The notes under the pieces are model-generated. The model searched no databases, was not told where the DNA came from, and was given only the letters and a program-made list of their open reading frames with translations. Positions 19,093-28,382 of a DNA stretch of 49,928 nucleotides are shown here, in pieces; position 1 is the first letter of the stretch, and the number at the start of each line of letters is the position of its first letter. The stretch spans positions 1-49,928 of the forward strand of contig JABMNK010000127.1 of NCBI GenBank assembly GCA_013204595.1, written 5' to 3'. This stretch comes from Flammeovirgaceae bacterium. Its GTDB lineage: Bacteria; Bacteroidota; Bacteroidia; Cytophagales; Cyclobacteriaceae. Made by a program: the position numbers and the translations under genes.

Positions 19093-20043
19093 ATGAAAGT
19101 ATTATGTATTGGAGAAGCGCTGATTGATATGATCTGTACCGACCGAGGTAGTCGTTTGGCCAATGGACAAAACTTCCTCAAAAAAGCAGGTGGGGCGCCT
19201 GCTAATGTTGCTGCAGCCATCGCTGCACTCGGAGGTAAAGTGGGTATGGCTGCAAAAGTGGGCCAAGATCCATTCGGAGACTACCTCATCGATCTTTTAG
19301 AAGAAATGGGTGTCGATACGCAATGGGTCATTCAAGATCCCAAGTCTTTTACGACTTTTGCTTTTGTCTCTTTAATGGAAGACGGTGAAAGAGATTTTTA
19401 TTTCAACCGCGGTGCGGATGGTCAATTAAGTACCGCCGACTTGGCACAGATATCATTATCAGCATACAGCATTGTCCATTTCGGTTCGGCAACCTGCTTT
19501 TTACCAGGTCCGTTACAACAAACCTATCTTGACCTTTTGTCAAAAGCAACCGAAAACAACTGCATCATCAGCTTTGATCCCAATTATAGACATTTATTAT
19601 TTAAAGACAATATCTCAAGTTTCATTGACCAATGTTGGCCATTTATCCGACAGGCTCATTTTTTTAAACTCAGCGAGGAAGAAGCCCTGCTCATTACTGG
19701 GTGCTCTACAGTAGCTGATGCGGCGATCTCCTTGCGGGGAACCTCCACGGGTCTCTTTGCCATTACCCTAGGTAAAGACGGAACCATGCTCAGTGCTGGT
19801 TCAGATCTGGAAATCATCGCCAGTATCCCCATAACTCCCATCGACGCGACAGGTGCTGGAGATGCTTTTGTTGGGGCGGTTCTCTATCAATTAATTAATT
19901 CCAATCCAATAGCCTTAAAGGAAATCGGCTTCAAGGATTGGGAAAAAATAATATGGAATGCCAATAAAGCAGGAGCACGTACCTGTGAATATCTAGGTGC
20001 TATGGAAGCATTTAAATATCTAAATTCATCGATTTTAAAATAG
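19093..20043 (+). CDS. PfkB-family fructokinase
   Basis: This ribokinase-like carbohydrate kinase of 316 residues probably phosphorylates the fructose released from sucrose. It has the N-terminal GEALIDM and GGAPANVAAAIAALGG motifs (about residues 7-48) that bind sugar. The C-terminal anion hole and catalytic base lie in DATGAGDAFVGAVL near residue 253. The gene starts 19 bases after the transporter and ends 12 bases before the GH13 gene, so the three are one operon. Fructose specificity is inferred from this context rather than from diagnostic residues. Confidence 0.9.
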   Translation: MKVLCIGEALIDMICTDRGSRLANGQNFLKKAGGAPANVAAAIAALGGKVGMAAKVGQDPFGDYLIDLLEEMGVDTQWVIQDPKSFTTFAFVSLMEDGERDFYFNRGADGQLSTADLAQISLSAYSIVHFGSATCFLPGPLQQTYLDLLSKATENNCIISFDPNYRHLLFKDNISSFIDQCWPFIRQAHFFKLSEEEALLITGCSTVADAAISLRGTSTGLFAITLGKDGTMLSAGSDLEIIASIPITPIDATGAGDAFVGAVLYQLINSNPIALKEIGFKDWEKIIWNANKAGARTCEYLGAMEAFKYLNSSILK

Positions 20044-20055
20044 CAGACGTTCGAC

Positions 20056-22005
20056 ATGAATACTTCTTCCTTAGCTGAATTTGGTCAAAAATTACTAGAA
20101 ACTTATTTCAAGAAGCCCTCAATGGCAGATAAAGTGTTCTCAAATCGCTTTTTGGATAAACTAAGCCAAATAGAGTCCTTATTTGATCATATATATAGCC
20201 AACACCCGAGCCGAAACAATGCCTTCGATGGGCTATTAACCACCCTGATAAAGCAACATAAATCAAGGTCTTCGCTCTTTCTGAAAAAAGATGCTACCAA
20301 GACAAAAAAAGGAAACTGGTTTTTGAGCAATGAAATTACTGGCATGAGCCTATACGTAGATCGCTTTGCAGGGGATCTCAAAGGACTTGCTGACAAACTT
20401 GGCTACTTCCATGAACTCGGTGTTAATTTTTTGCATCTAATGCCTGTATTTGAAAGTCCCATTAACGAAAGTGATGGAGGCTATGCCGTTTCCAATTTCA
20501 AAAAAGTCGCGGCACAATTTGGGGAAAATTCAGATTTGCATGCGCTCATTAAACGGATGAATGAGCAACGAATGTACTTGATGCTGGATATTGTCCTCAA
20601 TCATACCTCAAACCAACACGAATGGGCCCTCAAAGCAAAAGCTGGGAATCCCTATTACCAAGATTTTTTCTATTTCTATGACGACAGAAGCCTACCTGAT
20701 CAATTTGATCAAACCATGCCAGAGGTCTTTCCTGACCATACACCTGGGAACTTCACCTTTATTCCGGAATGCAATAAATGGGTGATGACCGTATTTCATC
20801 GCTACCAATGGGATTTAAATTACAGCAATCCTGAACTCCTAGTGGCCATGCTAGATAATATCCTTTTTTATGCCAACATGGGTGTTGATGTCTTACGTTT
20901 GGATGCCCCAGCCTTTATCTGGAAACAACCAGGCACAACAAGTCAAAATTTACCTAAAGCGCACATGCTATTACGCCTCATTAAACAATGTGTATCGGTT
21001 GTGAGTCCTGGCATGGCACTTCTTGGTGAGGCTATTGTAGCTCCCGAAGAAATCTTAAAATATTTCGGAACACAACAGACCATCGGCTCAGAATGCGATC
21101 TCGCTTATAACGCTACCCAAATGGCACTGCAATGGGATGCTCTTGCAACTGGAGATACCAGTGTCATGATAGCTGGTCAGCAAGTTATTTCGCAGAAACC
21201 CATAGGATGCTCTTGGATTTCCTATACACGATGCCATGACGATATAGGCTTGGGTTATGATGATTATATGATAGCCCAAGCAGGATTCAACCCATTCCAT
21301 CATCGTTCCTTTTTAAAAAATCATTATGCAGGTTGGCATGAAAATTCAATGGCCAAAGGGGCGTTATTCTCGGTAAATCACAAAACCAATGATGCGCGCA
21401 TCAGCGGATCGTTGGCCTCACTGTGTGGCCTAGAAAAAGCTATTGAATTATCAAATCAAGATGAAATAGAGCTTGCCTTAAAAAAAATTATTTTAATGCA
21501 AGCGCATGGCTTATTTATGGGCGGTATTCCCATGTTATTTTATGGGGACGAAATGGGGTATACTAATGATTATAGCTATTTGAAAGATGAAGGAAAAAGC
21601 TATGATAATCGATGGATGCATCGCCCTTTGATCGATTGGAAGCGAAATGAAAAAAGATTGGATCCTGCTACCCTTGAAGGCCGCATTTTTGGTGATACTC
21701 AAAAATTGATTACCCTTAGAAAGGAACTCAGCATTTTAAGTGATCATAATAATGTGATTTGGATGACGCCACACAATGTGCACATGGCTGGGTTTATTCG
21801 CACAGAGGAAGATAAAAAATTATATTGCCTTTTCAATTACGCGGCATCAGCCTCCTATCTGACTTGGTATGCCTTTAAAGAGTTCGGTGCGCAACCTACC
21901 CATTTGAAAGACCTTTGGACAGGGCAAAAACACAAAGTTGGAAAAGATCAGGAGCATTTCATACTTCCTTCCTTTGGCTTTGCCCTATTGGAAATGGCTG
22001 ATTAA
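20056..22005 (+). CDS. Amylosucrase-like GH13 enzyme (or sucrose hydrolase)
   Basis: This is a 649-residue GH13 subfamily 4 enzyme that splits sucrose, either polymerising the glucose into an alpha-glucan (amylosucrase) or releasing it (sucrose hydrolase). The barrel motifs are DIVLNHTS at 178-185, RLDAPAFIW with nucleophile D283, LLGEAI with acid/base E325, and CHDDIGLGYD with H394/D395. These closely match the positions I recall for Neisseria amylosucrase (D286, E328, D393). The sucrose-pocket pair also seems present: D140 in ESDGGYAVS and the Arg of DNRWMHRP. No signal peptide is visible, so it acts in the cytoplasm after import by the MFS protein. It is the last gene of the operon. Confidence 0.9.
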   Translation: MNTSSLAEFGQKLLETYFKKPSMADKVFSNRFLDKLSQIESLFDHIYSQHPSRNNAFDGLLTTLIKQHKSRSSLFLKKDATKTKKGNWFLSNEITGMSLYVDRFAGDLKGLADKLGYFHELGVNFLHLMPVFESPINESDGGYAVSNFKKVAAQFGENSDLHALIKRMNEQRMYLMLDIVLNHTSNQHEWALKAKAGNPYYQDFFYFYDDRSLPDQFDQTMPEVFPDHTPGNFTFIPECNKWVMTVFHRYQWDLNYSNPELLVAMLDNILFYANMGVDVLRLDAPAFIWKQPGTTSQNLPKAHMLLRLIKQCVSVVSPGMALLGEAIVAPEEILKYFGTQQTIGSECDLAYNATQMALQWDALATGDTSVMIAGQQVISQKPIGCSWISYTRCHDDIGLGYDDYMIAQAGFNPFHHRSFLKNHYAGWHENSMAKGALFSVNHKTNDARISGSLASLCGLEKAIELSNQDEIELALKKIILMQAHGLFMGGIPMLFYGDEMGYTNDYSYLKDEGKSYDNRWMHRPLIDWKRNEKRLDPATLEGRIFGDTQKLITLRKELSILSDHNNVIWMTPHNVHMAGFIRTEEDKKLYCLFNYAASASYLTWYAFKEFGAQPTHLKDLWTGQKHKVGKDQEHFILPSFGFALLEMAD

Positions 22006-22247
22006 TCAATAGCGTTCATGAGTAACTCTACTGCTTTTTTTAAATTAAATATTGTTATCATTTCAAATTGAATTTTACGCTGCATAAAACAAGTATCACC
22101 AACAGCGCTGATCGGCTATATCCATGATTTGCATCTTCTCATCTTTAAAATGGAGAAAGCCATAATCACTCTAGTCCTTTGATTCGATTTCTGAATAAAT
22201 CATTCTAATTTTTCATGAATCATCTATGATATCTTTCGAAACATTAG
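22006..22247. other. Intergenic region after the sucrose operon
   Basis: No gene and no strong terminator hairpin is visible after the amylosucrase stop. The distal part merges into the promoter of the next gene. Confidence 0.3.
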
Positions 22248-22280
22248 TTTGAAGACTTACAATATGCTTGTTATATTTAC
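22248..22280 (+). promoter_or_regulatory. Candidate Bacteroidota promoter
   Basis: TTTG at 22248-22251 and TATATTTA at 22272-22279 are separated by 20 bases. This agrees with the Bacteroidota -33 TTTG and -7 TAnnTTTG elements. The start codon is about 30 bases further downstream. Confidence 0.5.
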
Positions 22281-22296
22281 TTTTTTTTTAAACACT

Positions 22297-22309
22297 AAAC
22301 CATAATCAA
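22297..22309 (+). promoter_or_regulatory. Leader motif AACCATAA (copy 1)
   Basis: The octamer AACCATAA sits just before the ATG of the secreted two-domain protein. The same octamer occurs in the leaders of its two paralogues (near 26266 and 40498). It should lie close to the mRNA 5' end. Confidence 0.45.
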
Positions 22310-23053
22310 ATGAAAAAAATAATATTCTTACTATTTGTGCTTGCTCAAAGCCATCTCATCTTCGCTCAAAATATAGTGCTTGATTTTACATTTATCAAAG
22401 CAGAAAATATTGCAGAATATGATGATCAATTAAACACCTATTTTAAAGTAGCCAATCAAAAAATGATTGATGATGGCCAGGCCTTGGGTTGGCATGTATG
22501 GAAGGTGATCAATGGCCCACAAACGCCCTTTACCCATGTTGCCGTCACCACATACGATCTTGATAAAATGGATGAAGACTATAAAGTATCTAGCTGGGCA
22601 GAGCGCCTCCCAGATATCACCGAAGATCACTTGCAATTAATTGGTCAAAGCATCAATGCAAATCGAAAAATAGTCTTTAGCACTACCGTATTAAATGTAG
22701 CGGAAGTCATGCAGACCGGTGTCACTACAATCCCCGACATTGCCGTTATGAATTTAATGAAGGCTAAGCAGGATAAATACAAATCATATGAGGATTTTGA
22801 AAAATCGATGACCAAGTCAATTCCGACAGGTAACCCTAGAAAAGGGTGGTCTTTGGCTCGAAGAATTGACCGCGTGGGTACTGAGATGAGTTGGACTCAC
22901 TTTACCGTAGATTGGTATGACAAGTATTCTGATTTTCTAAAAACCACTACTGGGCCCGCTTGGGATGCTGACAAGTCCTACCAGGAATTAATGAAATTAA
23001 GGGATCTAACCGATCGTGTTGTTTTGGAAAAATTTATTTTTTTAAATAACTAA
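22310..23053 (+). CDS. Secreted protein with two ferredoxin-like repeats (paralogue 1)
   Basis: The family is not named to my knowledge. A clean signal peptide covers residues 1-20 (MKKIIFLLFVLAQSHLIFAQ). The mature part is an internal duplication. The first half contains GWHVWKVINGPQTPFTHV from residue 60, and the second contains GWSLARRIDRVGTEMSWTHF from 179. In each a predicted helix is followed by a Gly-Trp strand and a Thr-His strand. This pattern resembles dimeric alpha/beta-barrel (ABM/NIPSNAP-type) domains in tandem, which is inference. It is monocistronic with its own promoter and terminator. Two paralogues lie at 26284 and 40517. Confidence 0.8.
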   Translation: MKKIIFLLFVLAQSHLIFAQNIVLDFTFIKAENIAEYDDQLNTYFKVANQKMIDDGQALGWHVWKVINGPQTPFTHVAVTTYDLDKMDEDYKVSSWAERLPDITEDHLQLIGQSINANRKIVFSTTVLNVAEVMQTGVTTIPDIAVMNLMKAKQDKYKSYEDFEKSMTKSIPTGNPRKGWSLARRIDRVGTEMSWTHFTVDWYDKYSDFLKTTTGPAWDADKSYQELMKLRDLTDRVVLEKFIFLNN

Positions 23054-23060
23054 TTATCCT

Positions 23061-23098
23061 ACGGATAAAAAACCTCCAAATCGAGGTTTTTTATCCGT
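23061..23098 (+). terminator. Strong Rho-independent terminator
   Basis: A perfect 16-base inverted repeat (ACGGATAAAAAACCTC / GAGGTTTTTTATCCGT) with a 6-base loop lies 8 bases past the stop of the secreted protein gene. Confidence 0.9.
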
Positions 23099-23334
23099 TT
23101 TAACTATTGATTATTTCGAACAAGCTCTTGACGCCATTTTGGAAAAACAAGCGTTGCACTTCTTATCTAATTTCACAAGCCATCGGATATTAGCACTCAT
23201 TTAAGTAATCTAAGTGGTCTCTGCATCAGATTGCCCTGAGTTGAAATCGGAATCTCCACATCTTGCTATTAAGAATAGATCTACTCAGCAACACGCAGTG
23301 AGCCCCTCACTTTTGTTTTTTACATCCTTTTTTG

Positions 23335-24912
23335 CTAACAACTTTTGAAAAAGATCGCCGGGGTTTCTTCGAGTAAGGCTTCTATTTTTTTGGCCGCAGG
23401 TGTCATCGATAATCCGCCTAAATTGGTACAGCGCAACGTATGATGAATTTGATCGCCGACTTCCTTCATTGTTTGAATTACTTCATCCAAAGGAATCAAA
23501 TGCTGGTAATTCGATAAAGCCATATTGGCGCAGGATATCGCATTGGTCGCGGCCATCACATTGCGTCCTAAGCAAGGAGCCTCCACTCTATTACCAATGG
23601 GATCACAAACAATTCCCAGAGAGTTTTGCAACGCGAGTGAAGCCGCTGCAATGGATTGATCTAGACTTCCGCCATTCATTTCGACAAGTGCAGCAGCAGC
23701 CATCCCGCCACCTGAACCTGTCTCGGCCATACAACCCCCAACTTCAGCCGCAAAGGTCGCATGAGCCGCTATAAATACGCCGATCAATCCAGCAGAAAGC
23801 ATGGCTTTGACAATCATCTCTTCCTCTAGAAGGAGGCAATGGGCCGTACCAAAAACAACTCCAGGTAACCCTCCACATGAACCCGCTGTAGGCGCTGCTA
23901 CAATCACACCCATCGAACTTTTTACTTCCATGATAGCTGACACATACATGATGGTCTTATTCAATACGTCTCCTCCAATCAATTGATCAGATTCAAATTT
24001 TTTCTTATAAGCAGGGGACTGGCTTCCCAAAATACGATCGGTATATTGGGTGCCCTTTATACCCCTTTCAATTGCATTCCCCATAATCCGGACAATTGAC
24101 CTCATTTTTTCTATCACCTCCCCCTTGCCTATATTGCCTCGAATACTTTCATAGTCAACTGCCAACTCCCAAAGCGCTTTATTTCTCCCTTCATTATAGG
24201 TCATCATCTCTGCACAAGTGATAAAGGGTACAGCTAACCCTTTTCTGGCCATAATGGGAAGCACGGGTCTGATCCTTTTGACCGCCTGTACATCCAACAT
24301 TTGCTGGATTTCCCCACAAATATTTTCAGCAAGAGGCTGTTGCGATCTTATTTCAATAAATGATTTCTCACCTTGATGATAAATAACATCATCATAAGGT
24401 ATCGTCGACATTATATAAGGCATCACTTGATCCGCATTGACACAAAAAATGAGGGTTTCGTAATAATCCCCAGCCATAGACACCCTATTACCGTCAATAT
24501 CAATTACCTCAATCATGCCTCCACCCGTAGAGATAGCAATTAATTCGCGGTATTCGGTATCATTTGTTAAGGATATCTTATAAGTATTGGGATGCTTATT
24601 GGCTAATTCAGTTATTTGAATGGCATAATTAATACCTGCCTTAGATAAGTGTTTTTCTGATTCAGGTAAACGCTCATCGTCCGCATCCCAACCTAAAAAA
24701 CCACCAAATAATCCCATATCTGAGCCTTGACCTTTATGGGTCGTTGCCAAAGACCCATTGGGGTCAAACTCGATCAGAATATCCTTTATTTGACCACCCA
24801 TTAAATCAAGACAAATACGAGCGATACGAAGAGATGCTGCGCAATGTGAACTTGAGGGGCCCCTCATAACGGGTCCAATAACATCATTAAATATACTTGG
24901 GTAATTAGACAT
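23335..24912 (-). CDS. sdaA: L-serine ammonia-lyase, iron-sulfur type
   Basis: This single-chain L-serine dehydratase converts serine to pyruvate and ammonia with a [4Fe-4S] cluster. The beta domain begins with MSNYPSIFNDVIGPVMRG followed by PSSSHCAAS, the substrate-binding signature. The alpha domain has AAPTAGSCGGLPGVVFG, the GSGGGMAAAALVEM stretch and CDPIGNRVEAPCLGRN; cysteines in these segments are the likely cluster ligands. The frame is open upstream to 25017, but that part overlaps the TauE gene, so I use the ATG at 24912 (525 residues). It starts 26 bases after the TauE/SafE stop and is probably co-transcribed with it. All key residues appear present. Confidence 0.93.
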   Translation of the reverse strand: MSNYPSIFNDVIGPVMRGPSSSHCAASLRIARICLDLMGGQIKDILIEFDPNGSLATTHKGQGSDMGLFGGFLGWDADDERLPESEKHLSKAGINYAIQITELANKHPNTYKISLTNDTEYRELIAISTGGGMIEVIDIDGNRVSMAGDYYETLIFCVNADQVMPYIMSTIPYDDVIYHQGEKSFIEIRSQQPLAENICGEIQQMLDVQAVKRIRPVLPIMARKGLAVPFITCAEMMTYNEGRNKALWELAVDYESIRGNIGKGEVIEKMRSIVRIMGNAIERGIKGTQYTDRILGSQSPAYKKKFESDQLIGGDVLNKTIMYVSAIMEVKSSMGVIVAAPTAGSCGGLPGVVFGTAHCLLLEEEMIVKAMLSAGLIGVFIAAHATFAAEVGGCMAETGSGGGMAAAALVEMNGGSLDQSIAAASLALQNSLGIVCDPIGNRVEAPCLGRNVMAATNAISCANMALSNYQHLIPLDEVIQTMKEVGDQIHHTLRCTNLGGLSMTPAAKKIEALLEETPAIFFKSC

Positions 24913-24938
24913 GATAAGTGAATTTAGTCCATTTAAAT

Positions 24939-25805
24939 TTAAGCTTTTAATTGGGGTTTCCACGCACTCCAAAACATCGTAGCTGAAGTATAAAGAATGA
25001 TTCCCAAAATCATCCATCGCAGCGCGTCAAGGGGCAACGATTTGACAATAAAAGCTGCGATAAGTACTGCAAGAACACTAGGAATAGCCATTCCCAATGC
25101 CGCTTTTTTATTATAAGCACCTGATTTAATAAACTTATAAGACGCCGGCGGCATTAAAAAAGCACAAGAGCCCATCATAATTGGAAAAGCGACTTGCGGA
25201 GATAACCCCAATAAAAATACCAACGCCATACACGGCGCATACAAACCCACACCAGCGGTCATGAGTGCTCCCAATATAAAATTCACTACACAGGCGATGA
25301 TCAATTTCCATCCATGAATACCGATAGCCACCCCTTCACCCTGTATCCAATCCATTTGATTAGCAAACATGAACCCAGCAGTTATTAACAACGCGATGCT
25401 CATGGTGAACCTAATTTTATTTTCGGAGAGCTTGGCTACGATATCTGCCCCAATAATAGCACCTAGCATCGCTGCTAAAAACATTAAGATTAACGTGGTA
25501 GGTTCAACTTCAATTACTTGTATAAATATAATGGCCTGAATAAGGACCGAAAATGTATTGGCCACATTCATGGTACCTGGTATTAACTTGTCGGAGGTTT
25601 GTTTGGTGAATTTTAAAAGAGCCGTTTGGGGCGCAAAGGCACCTATCCCTAGTACGTCAAAAAAATTAACGCCAAAACCTATCAGTCCTGTTTTGATCCA
25701 ACTTACCGGTTCTAGCTGCTCTCTGTGCTCGATGATATCCGCAACAAAAACATACAGAAACCAAACGGCAAATCCGACTAAAATAACCCATGTAATTATG
25801 ACCAT
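24939..25805 (-). CDS. TauE/SafE (DUF81) family transporter
   Basis: The 288-residue inner-membrane protein has about eight helices and fits the TauE/SafE sulfite-exporter-like family. Its two repeats each carry a glycine-rich helix (GFGVNFFDVLGIGAFAP near residues 47-63 and NFILGALMTAGVGLYAPCMA near 174-193). TauE-family proteins are proposed to export sulfite, sulfoacetate or other organic anions. It sits just upstream of the serine dehydratase, which raises a role in exporting a small acid made from serine or pyruvate. That link is inference from position only. Confidence 0.88.
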   Translation of the reverse strand: MVIITWVILVGFAVWFLYVFVADIIEHREQLEPVSWIKTGLIGFGVNFFDVLGIGAFAPQTALLKFTKQTSDKLIPGTMNVANTFSVLIQAIIFIQVIEVEPTTLILMFLAAMLGAIIGADIVAKLSENKIRFTMSIALLITAGFMFANQMDWIQGEGVAIGIHGWKLIIACVVNFILGALMTAGVGLYAPCMALVFLLGLSPQVAFPIMMGSCAFLMPPASYKFIKSGAYNKKAALGMAIPSVLAVLIAAFIVKSLPLDALRWMILGIILYTSATMFWSAWKPQLKA

Positions 25806-26283
25806 ACCTAGTCAATTTAAGACTTTAAAAGGAAAAAATGAAATATCAAGACCGCTATCATCAACTACCAAACACGGATCCATTTTTCTATTGACCCCCT
25901 TTTAAAAGATTTGATCACCTCCTATAGCAGTTATGTCAATGATTCCTAAAATTACCATCTTGCATAGATCACCGTAATCCATTTCTTGAATAAAATACTG
26001 ATTGGGATTATTTGCCTCGTGGTTAAGGAATTCCCTTTTTAAATTAGAAAAGCTTGATATGAATAAATGATCTTGCCCTAACATCAAGTTATTAAATCAT
26101 CGAGCTTGAGCTGCTCATCTCGCTTTTATGACATACGCTAGGCAAATAACATGAAGCCATTCGGCTATCCTTTTGGTCTTTTTGATTAATTTATAACACC
26201 AAAAAATATTATAAATGAAAAAAAAACATAAATAAATCATTATATTTAAGAATAAAACAACTAACCATAAAACTGATTTAATC
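25806..26283. other. Divergent intergenic region
   Basis: The region separates the TauE gene (minus) and the second secreted paralogue (plus). A minus-strand frame at 25902-26087 could encode about 60 residues but is unrecognised. Near 26241 is TATATTTAAG, a plausible -7 element for the plus-strand gene. The leader contains AACCATAA (listed separately). Confidence 0.35.
26264..26283 (+). promoter_or_regulatory. Leader motif AACCATAA (copy 2)
   Basis: The leader reads CTAACCATAAAACTG before ATG 26284. It shares the octamer with the leaders of the paralogues at 22310 and 40517. Confidence 0.45.
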
Positions 26284-27066
26284 ATGAAAAAAATAATTTT
26301 ACTAATCACCCTTATCGCTCCCTCTTTTGGGTTTGCTCAGCACTTTATGTACGACTTCAGAAGTGTGCCTGAATCTGAGGTATCCATAATGAAAGAAAAT
26401 GAGCGTCATTTTTGGCGTCTGGTCGCACAAGACCAAATTAAAAAAGAAAATCTGACGGGTTGGGCGATGCTAGAAAGAGTCGGAGGCACTGCTGATGAGC
26501 CGAATATCATGTTTTTCATAGGTATTGGTAACGAAAAAAATGTGGCCAATTTGGAAACGACTTTTCAAAATGGTTCTCAAAACGTACTCAATGCAATAGG
26601 TCCTGATGCAGCAGTCTTTGTCCAACGCGCACTCAATGCTCCTTCTTTTCGAGTCGGTCAGGTCATCTTGAAAAGAACCAATTGGGAAGCAGATAGCGAT
26701 TGGAAATTTCACAACTATGTAAAACTCAATTTATCAAAAATCACCAATGTCGCCAAAATGAACGAACTTCAAGGTACGGTTTGGGGTAAATACATCAATA
26801 AAATGATGGTTACAGACGAAACTTCTCAAAAAATATGGACCACTGCACAAGTGTTATCACCATTAGGTAGTGGGTATAACTGGAATTATCTGTCTGCCGA
26901 TGGCTATATGAGTTACGACGATGTGCTTGATGGCGGCTGGAAAAAGACGCCCAAAATCCCTGACCTAACGGAAATCAATTCACTAATGGGTGGTGGGTTT
27001 TACAAGCAGGTGACCTGGAAAGTACTCATGTCAGTCAACACTGATGGTGAATTCCGTGTTCATTAA
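26284..27066 (+). CDS. Secreted protein with two ferredoxin-like repeats (paralogue 2)
   Basis: The 260-residue protein has a signal peptide at residues 1-19 (MKKIILLITLIAPSFGFAQ). The layout matches the gene at 22310. The first half reads helix, then LTGWAMLERVGGTADEPNIM. The second half has a helix rich in Lys/Met and then an IWTTAQVLSPLGSGYNWNY strand pair. Sequence identity to paralogue 1 is low by eye, but the repeat plan, size and leader octamer agree. It is followed 17 bases later by a strong hairpin, so it is monocistronic. Function unknown; a role in the envelope or outside the cell is inferred from the signal peptide. Confidence 0.78.
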   Translation: MKKIILLITLIAPSFGFAQHFMYDFRSVPESEVSIMKENERHFWRLVAQDQIKKENLTGWAMLERVGGTADEPNIMFFIGIGNEKNVANLETTFQNGSQNVLNAIGPDAAVFVQRALNAPSFRVGQVILKRTNWEADSDWKFHNYVKLNLSKITNVAKMNELQGTVWGKYINKMMVTDETSQKIWTTAQVLSPLGSGYNWNYLSADGYMSYDDVLDGGWKKTPKIPDLTEINSLMGGGFYKQVTWKVLMSVNTDGEFRVH

Positions 27067-27083
27067 GTAATAGCAATTTTTCT

Positions 27084-27124
27084 ATTTTATAAAGGACCTC
27101 ATTAAAAGAGGTCCTTTATAAAAT
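27084..27124 (+). terminator. Strong Rho-independent terminator
   Basis: A perfect 17-base inverted repeat (ATTTTATAAAGGACCTC / GAGGTCCTTTATAAAAT) with a 7-base loop sits between the secreted paralogue and the MocA-type gene. Confidence 0.9.
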
Positions 27125-27153
27125 AAGGTACACAAGATAAATAATAACATAAG

Positions 27154-28262
27154 ATGATCGATAAAAAAATAGGGATAGGACTCATTGGCTCCCAGTTTAT
27201 ATCCACCATTCATGCAGAAGCCCTTAAAATGGTCTCAGATGCCTCAATTGTCGCTGTAATGTCTCCTACCAAATCAAATGTCAAGAAATTTGCAGCGCAG
27301 TTTAACATTCCAAACTGGTATACCAACCTTGATGATTTTTTGGCAAATGAAACCATCGATTTGGTGGTAATTGGCGCCCCGAATTATTTGCATTGTGAAA
27401 TTACCCTCAAAGTTGCCAAAGCAAAAAAACACCTCGTAGTAGAAAAACCACTATGTTTAAACCTCCATGAAGCAGATCAAATGATTGCCGCCTGCAAAGA
27501 AAACAAGTGATTGCCGCCTGCAAAGAAAACAAGGTAAAACTCATGTATGCTGAAGAACTTTGCTTTACTCCTAAATATGTGCGGTTAAAAAGCTTGCTAG
27601 ATGAAGGGGCGCTAGGCACGCCTGTGTTTTTCAAACAATCCGAAAAACATGATGGTCCACACGCGGATCACTTCTGGGATGTAGAACGGTCTGGAGGAGG
27701 TGTCACAATGGACATGGGCTGCCATGCCATTCAATTCTTTCGTTGGCTAAATCCAAACGCACGCGTGACCTCAGTCTATGCACAAATGCAAACCTCCGTC
27801 CACGCGGATAAAACCAAAGGAGATGATAATTCCATTATTATTTTAGAGTTTGATAATAATGTAACCGCCCTTGCAGAGGAAAGCTGGACTAAAAAGGGGG
27901 GAATGGATGATCGAGCCGAGATTCATGGCAGTACTGGAGTAGCCTATGCTGATGTATTACAAGGGAATTCAATTCTTACTTACAGTGAAAAAGGGGTAGA
28001 TTATGCTGTCGAAAAAGCAGGCAATACCCAAGGATGGAGCTTTACCATGTACGAGGAAATTTGGAATTATGGATTTCCCCAAGAATTTGCACATTTTGTA
28101 GACTGCGTGAAAAATAATAAAGAACCATTGGTAACCGGAGAAGACGGAAAAGCAGTATTAGAAATTATCCATGCCGCCTATGCCTCCGCTGGAAGTGGGC
28201 AGAAAATTAATCTCCCCTATCGATCTGAAGCCCTAAAACCAATTGCGCTTTGGAAAAAATAG
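27154..28262 (+). pseudogene. Gfo/Idh/MocA oxidoreductase, frameshifted by tandem duplication
   Basis: Intact members are NAD(P)-dependent sugar or inositol dehydrogenases. The N-terminal piece (27154-27510) has the Rossmann motif IGIGLIGSQFISTIHAEAL and EKPLCLNLHEAD. The C-terminal piece continues in another frame with HDGPHADHFWDVERSGGGV and GCHAIQFFRWL. The break is a perfect 26-base tandem duplication (27482-27507 and 27508-27533). The first copy ends the frame at TGA 27508-27510. Removing one copy restores a 360-residue protein of normal family length. So the gene is inactivated by one recent event, or it switches by slippage between copies, or the assembly is wrong there. Confidence 0.9.
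27482..27533 (+). repeat. Perfect 26-bp tandem duplication in the MocA-type gene
   Basis: Two head-to-tail identical 26-base units at 27482-27507 and 27508-27533, each beginning TGATTGCCGCC. 26 is not a multiple of 3, so the second unit shifts the frame and creates a stop at the junction. Confidence 0.98.
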
Positions 28263-28290
28263 TAGCTTCCAAAGCACGTTCAGTTTACTT

Positions 28291-28331
28291 AAAAAAAGTC
28301 TTGTTTTACACTTGAGAACAAGAAGACTTCT
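28291..28331 (-). terminator. Terminator for the Asp-box protein gene
   Basis: Read on the minus strand, the inner stem CTTGTT/AACAAG with an outer AAGTC/GACTT pairing (3-base bulge) ends in a run of seven T. It lies about 50 bases past the stop of the gene at 28383 and between two convergent genes. Confidence 0.5.
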
Positions 28332-28382
28332 TAACGAGCGATTAAAAATTCTTATGGCGTCTAGCCATTGATCGCTAGCTTT

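Noticed and set aside
23401-23986. Plus-strand ORFs opposite the serine dehydratase
   Set aside because: Antisense shadows of a clearly coding gene.
25902-26087. About 60-codon minus-strand ORF between TauE and the second secreted paralogue
   Set aside because: Has an ATG at 26084 and a plausible composition, but no homology I recognise and no context; kept only as a note in the intergenic entry.
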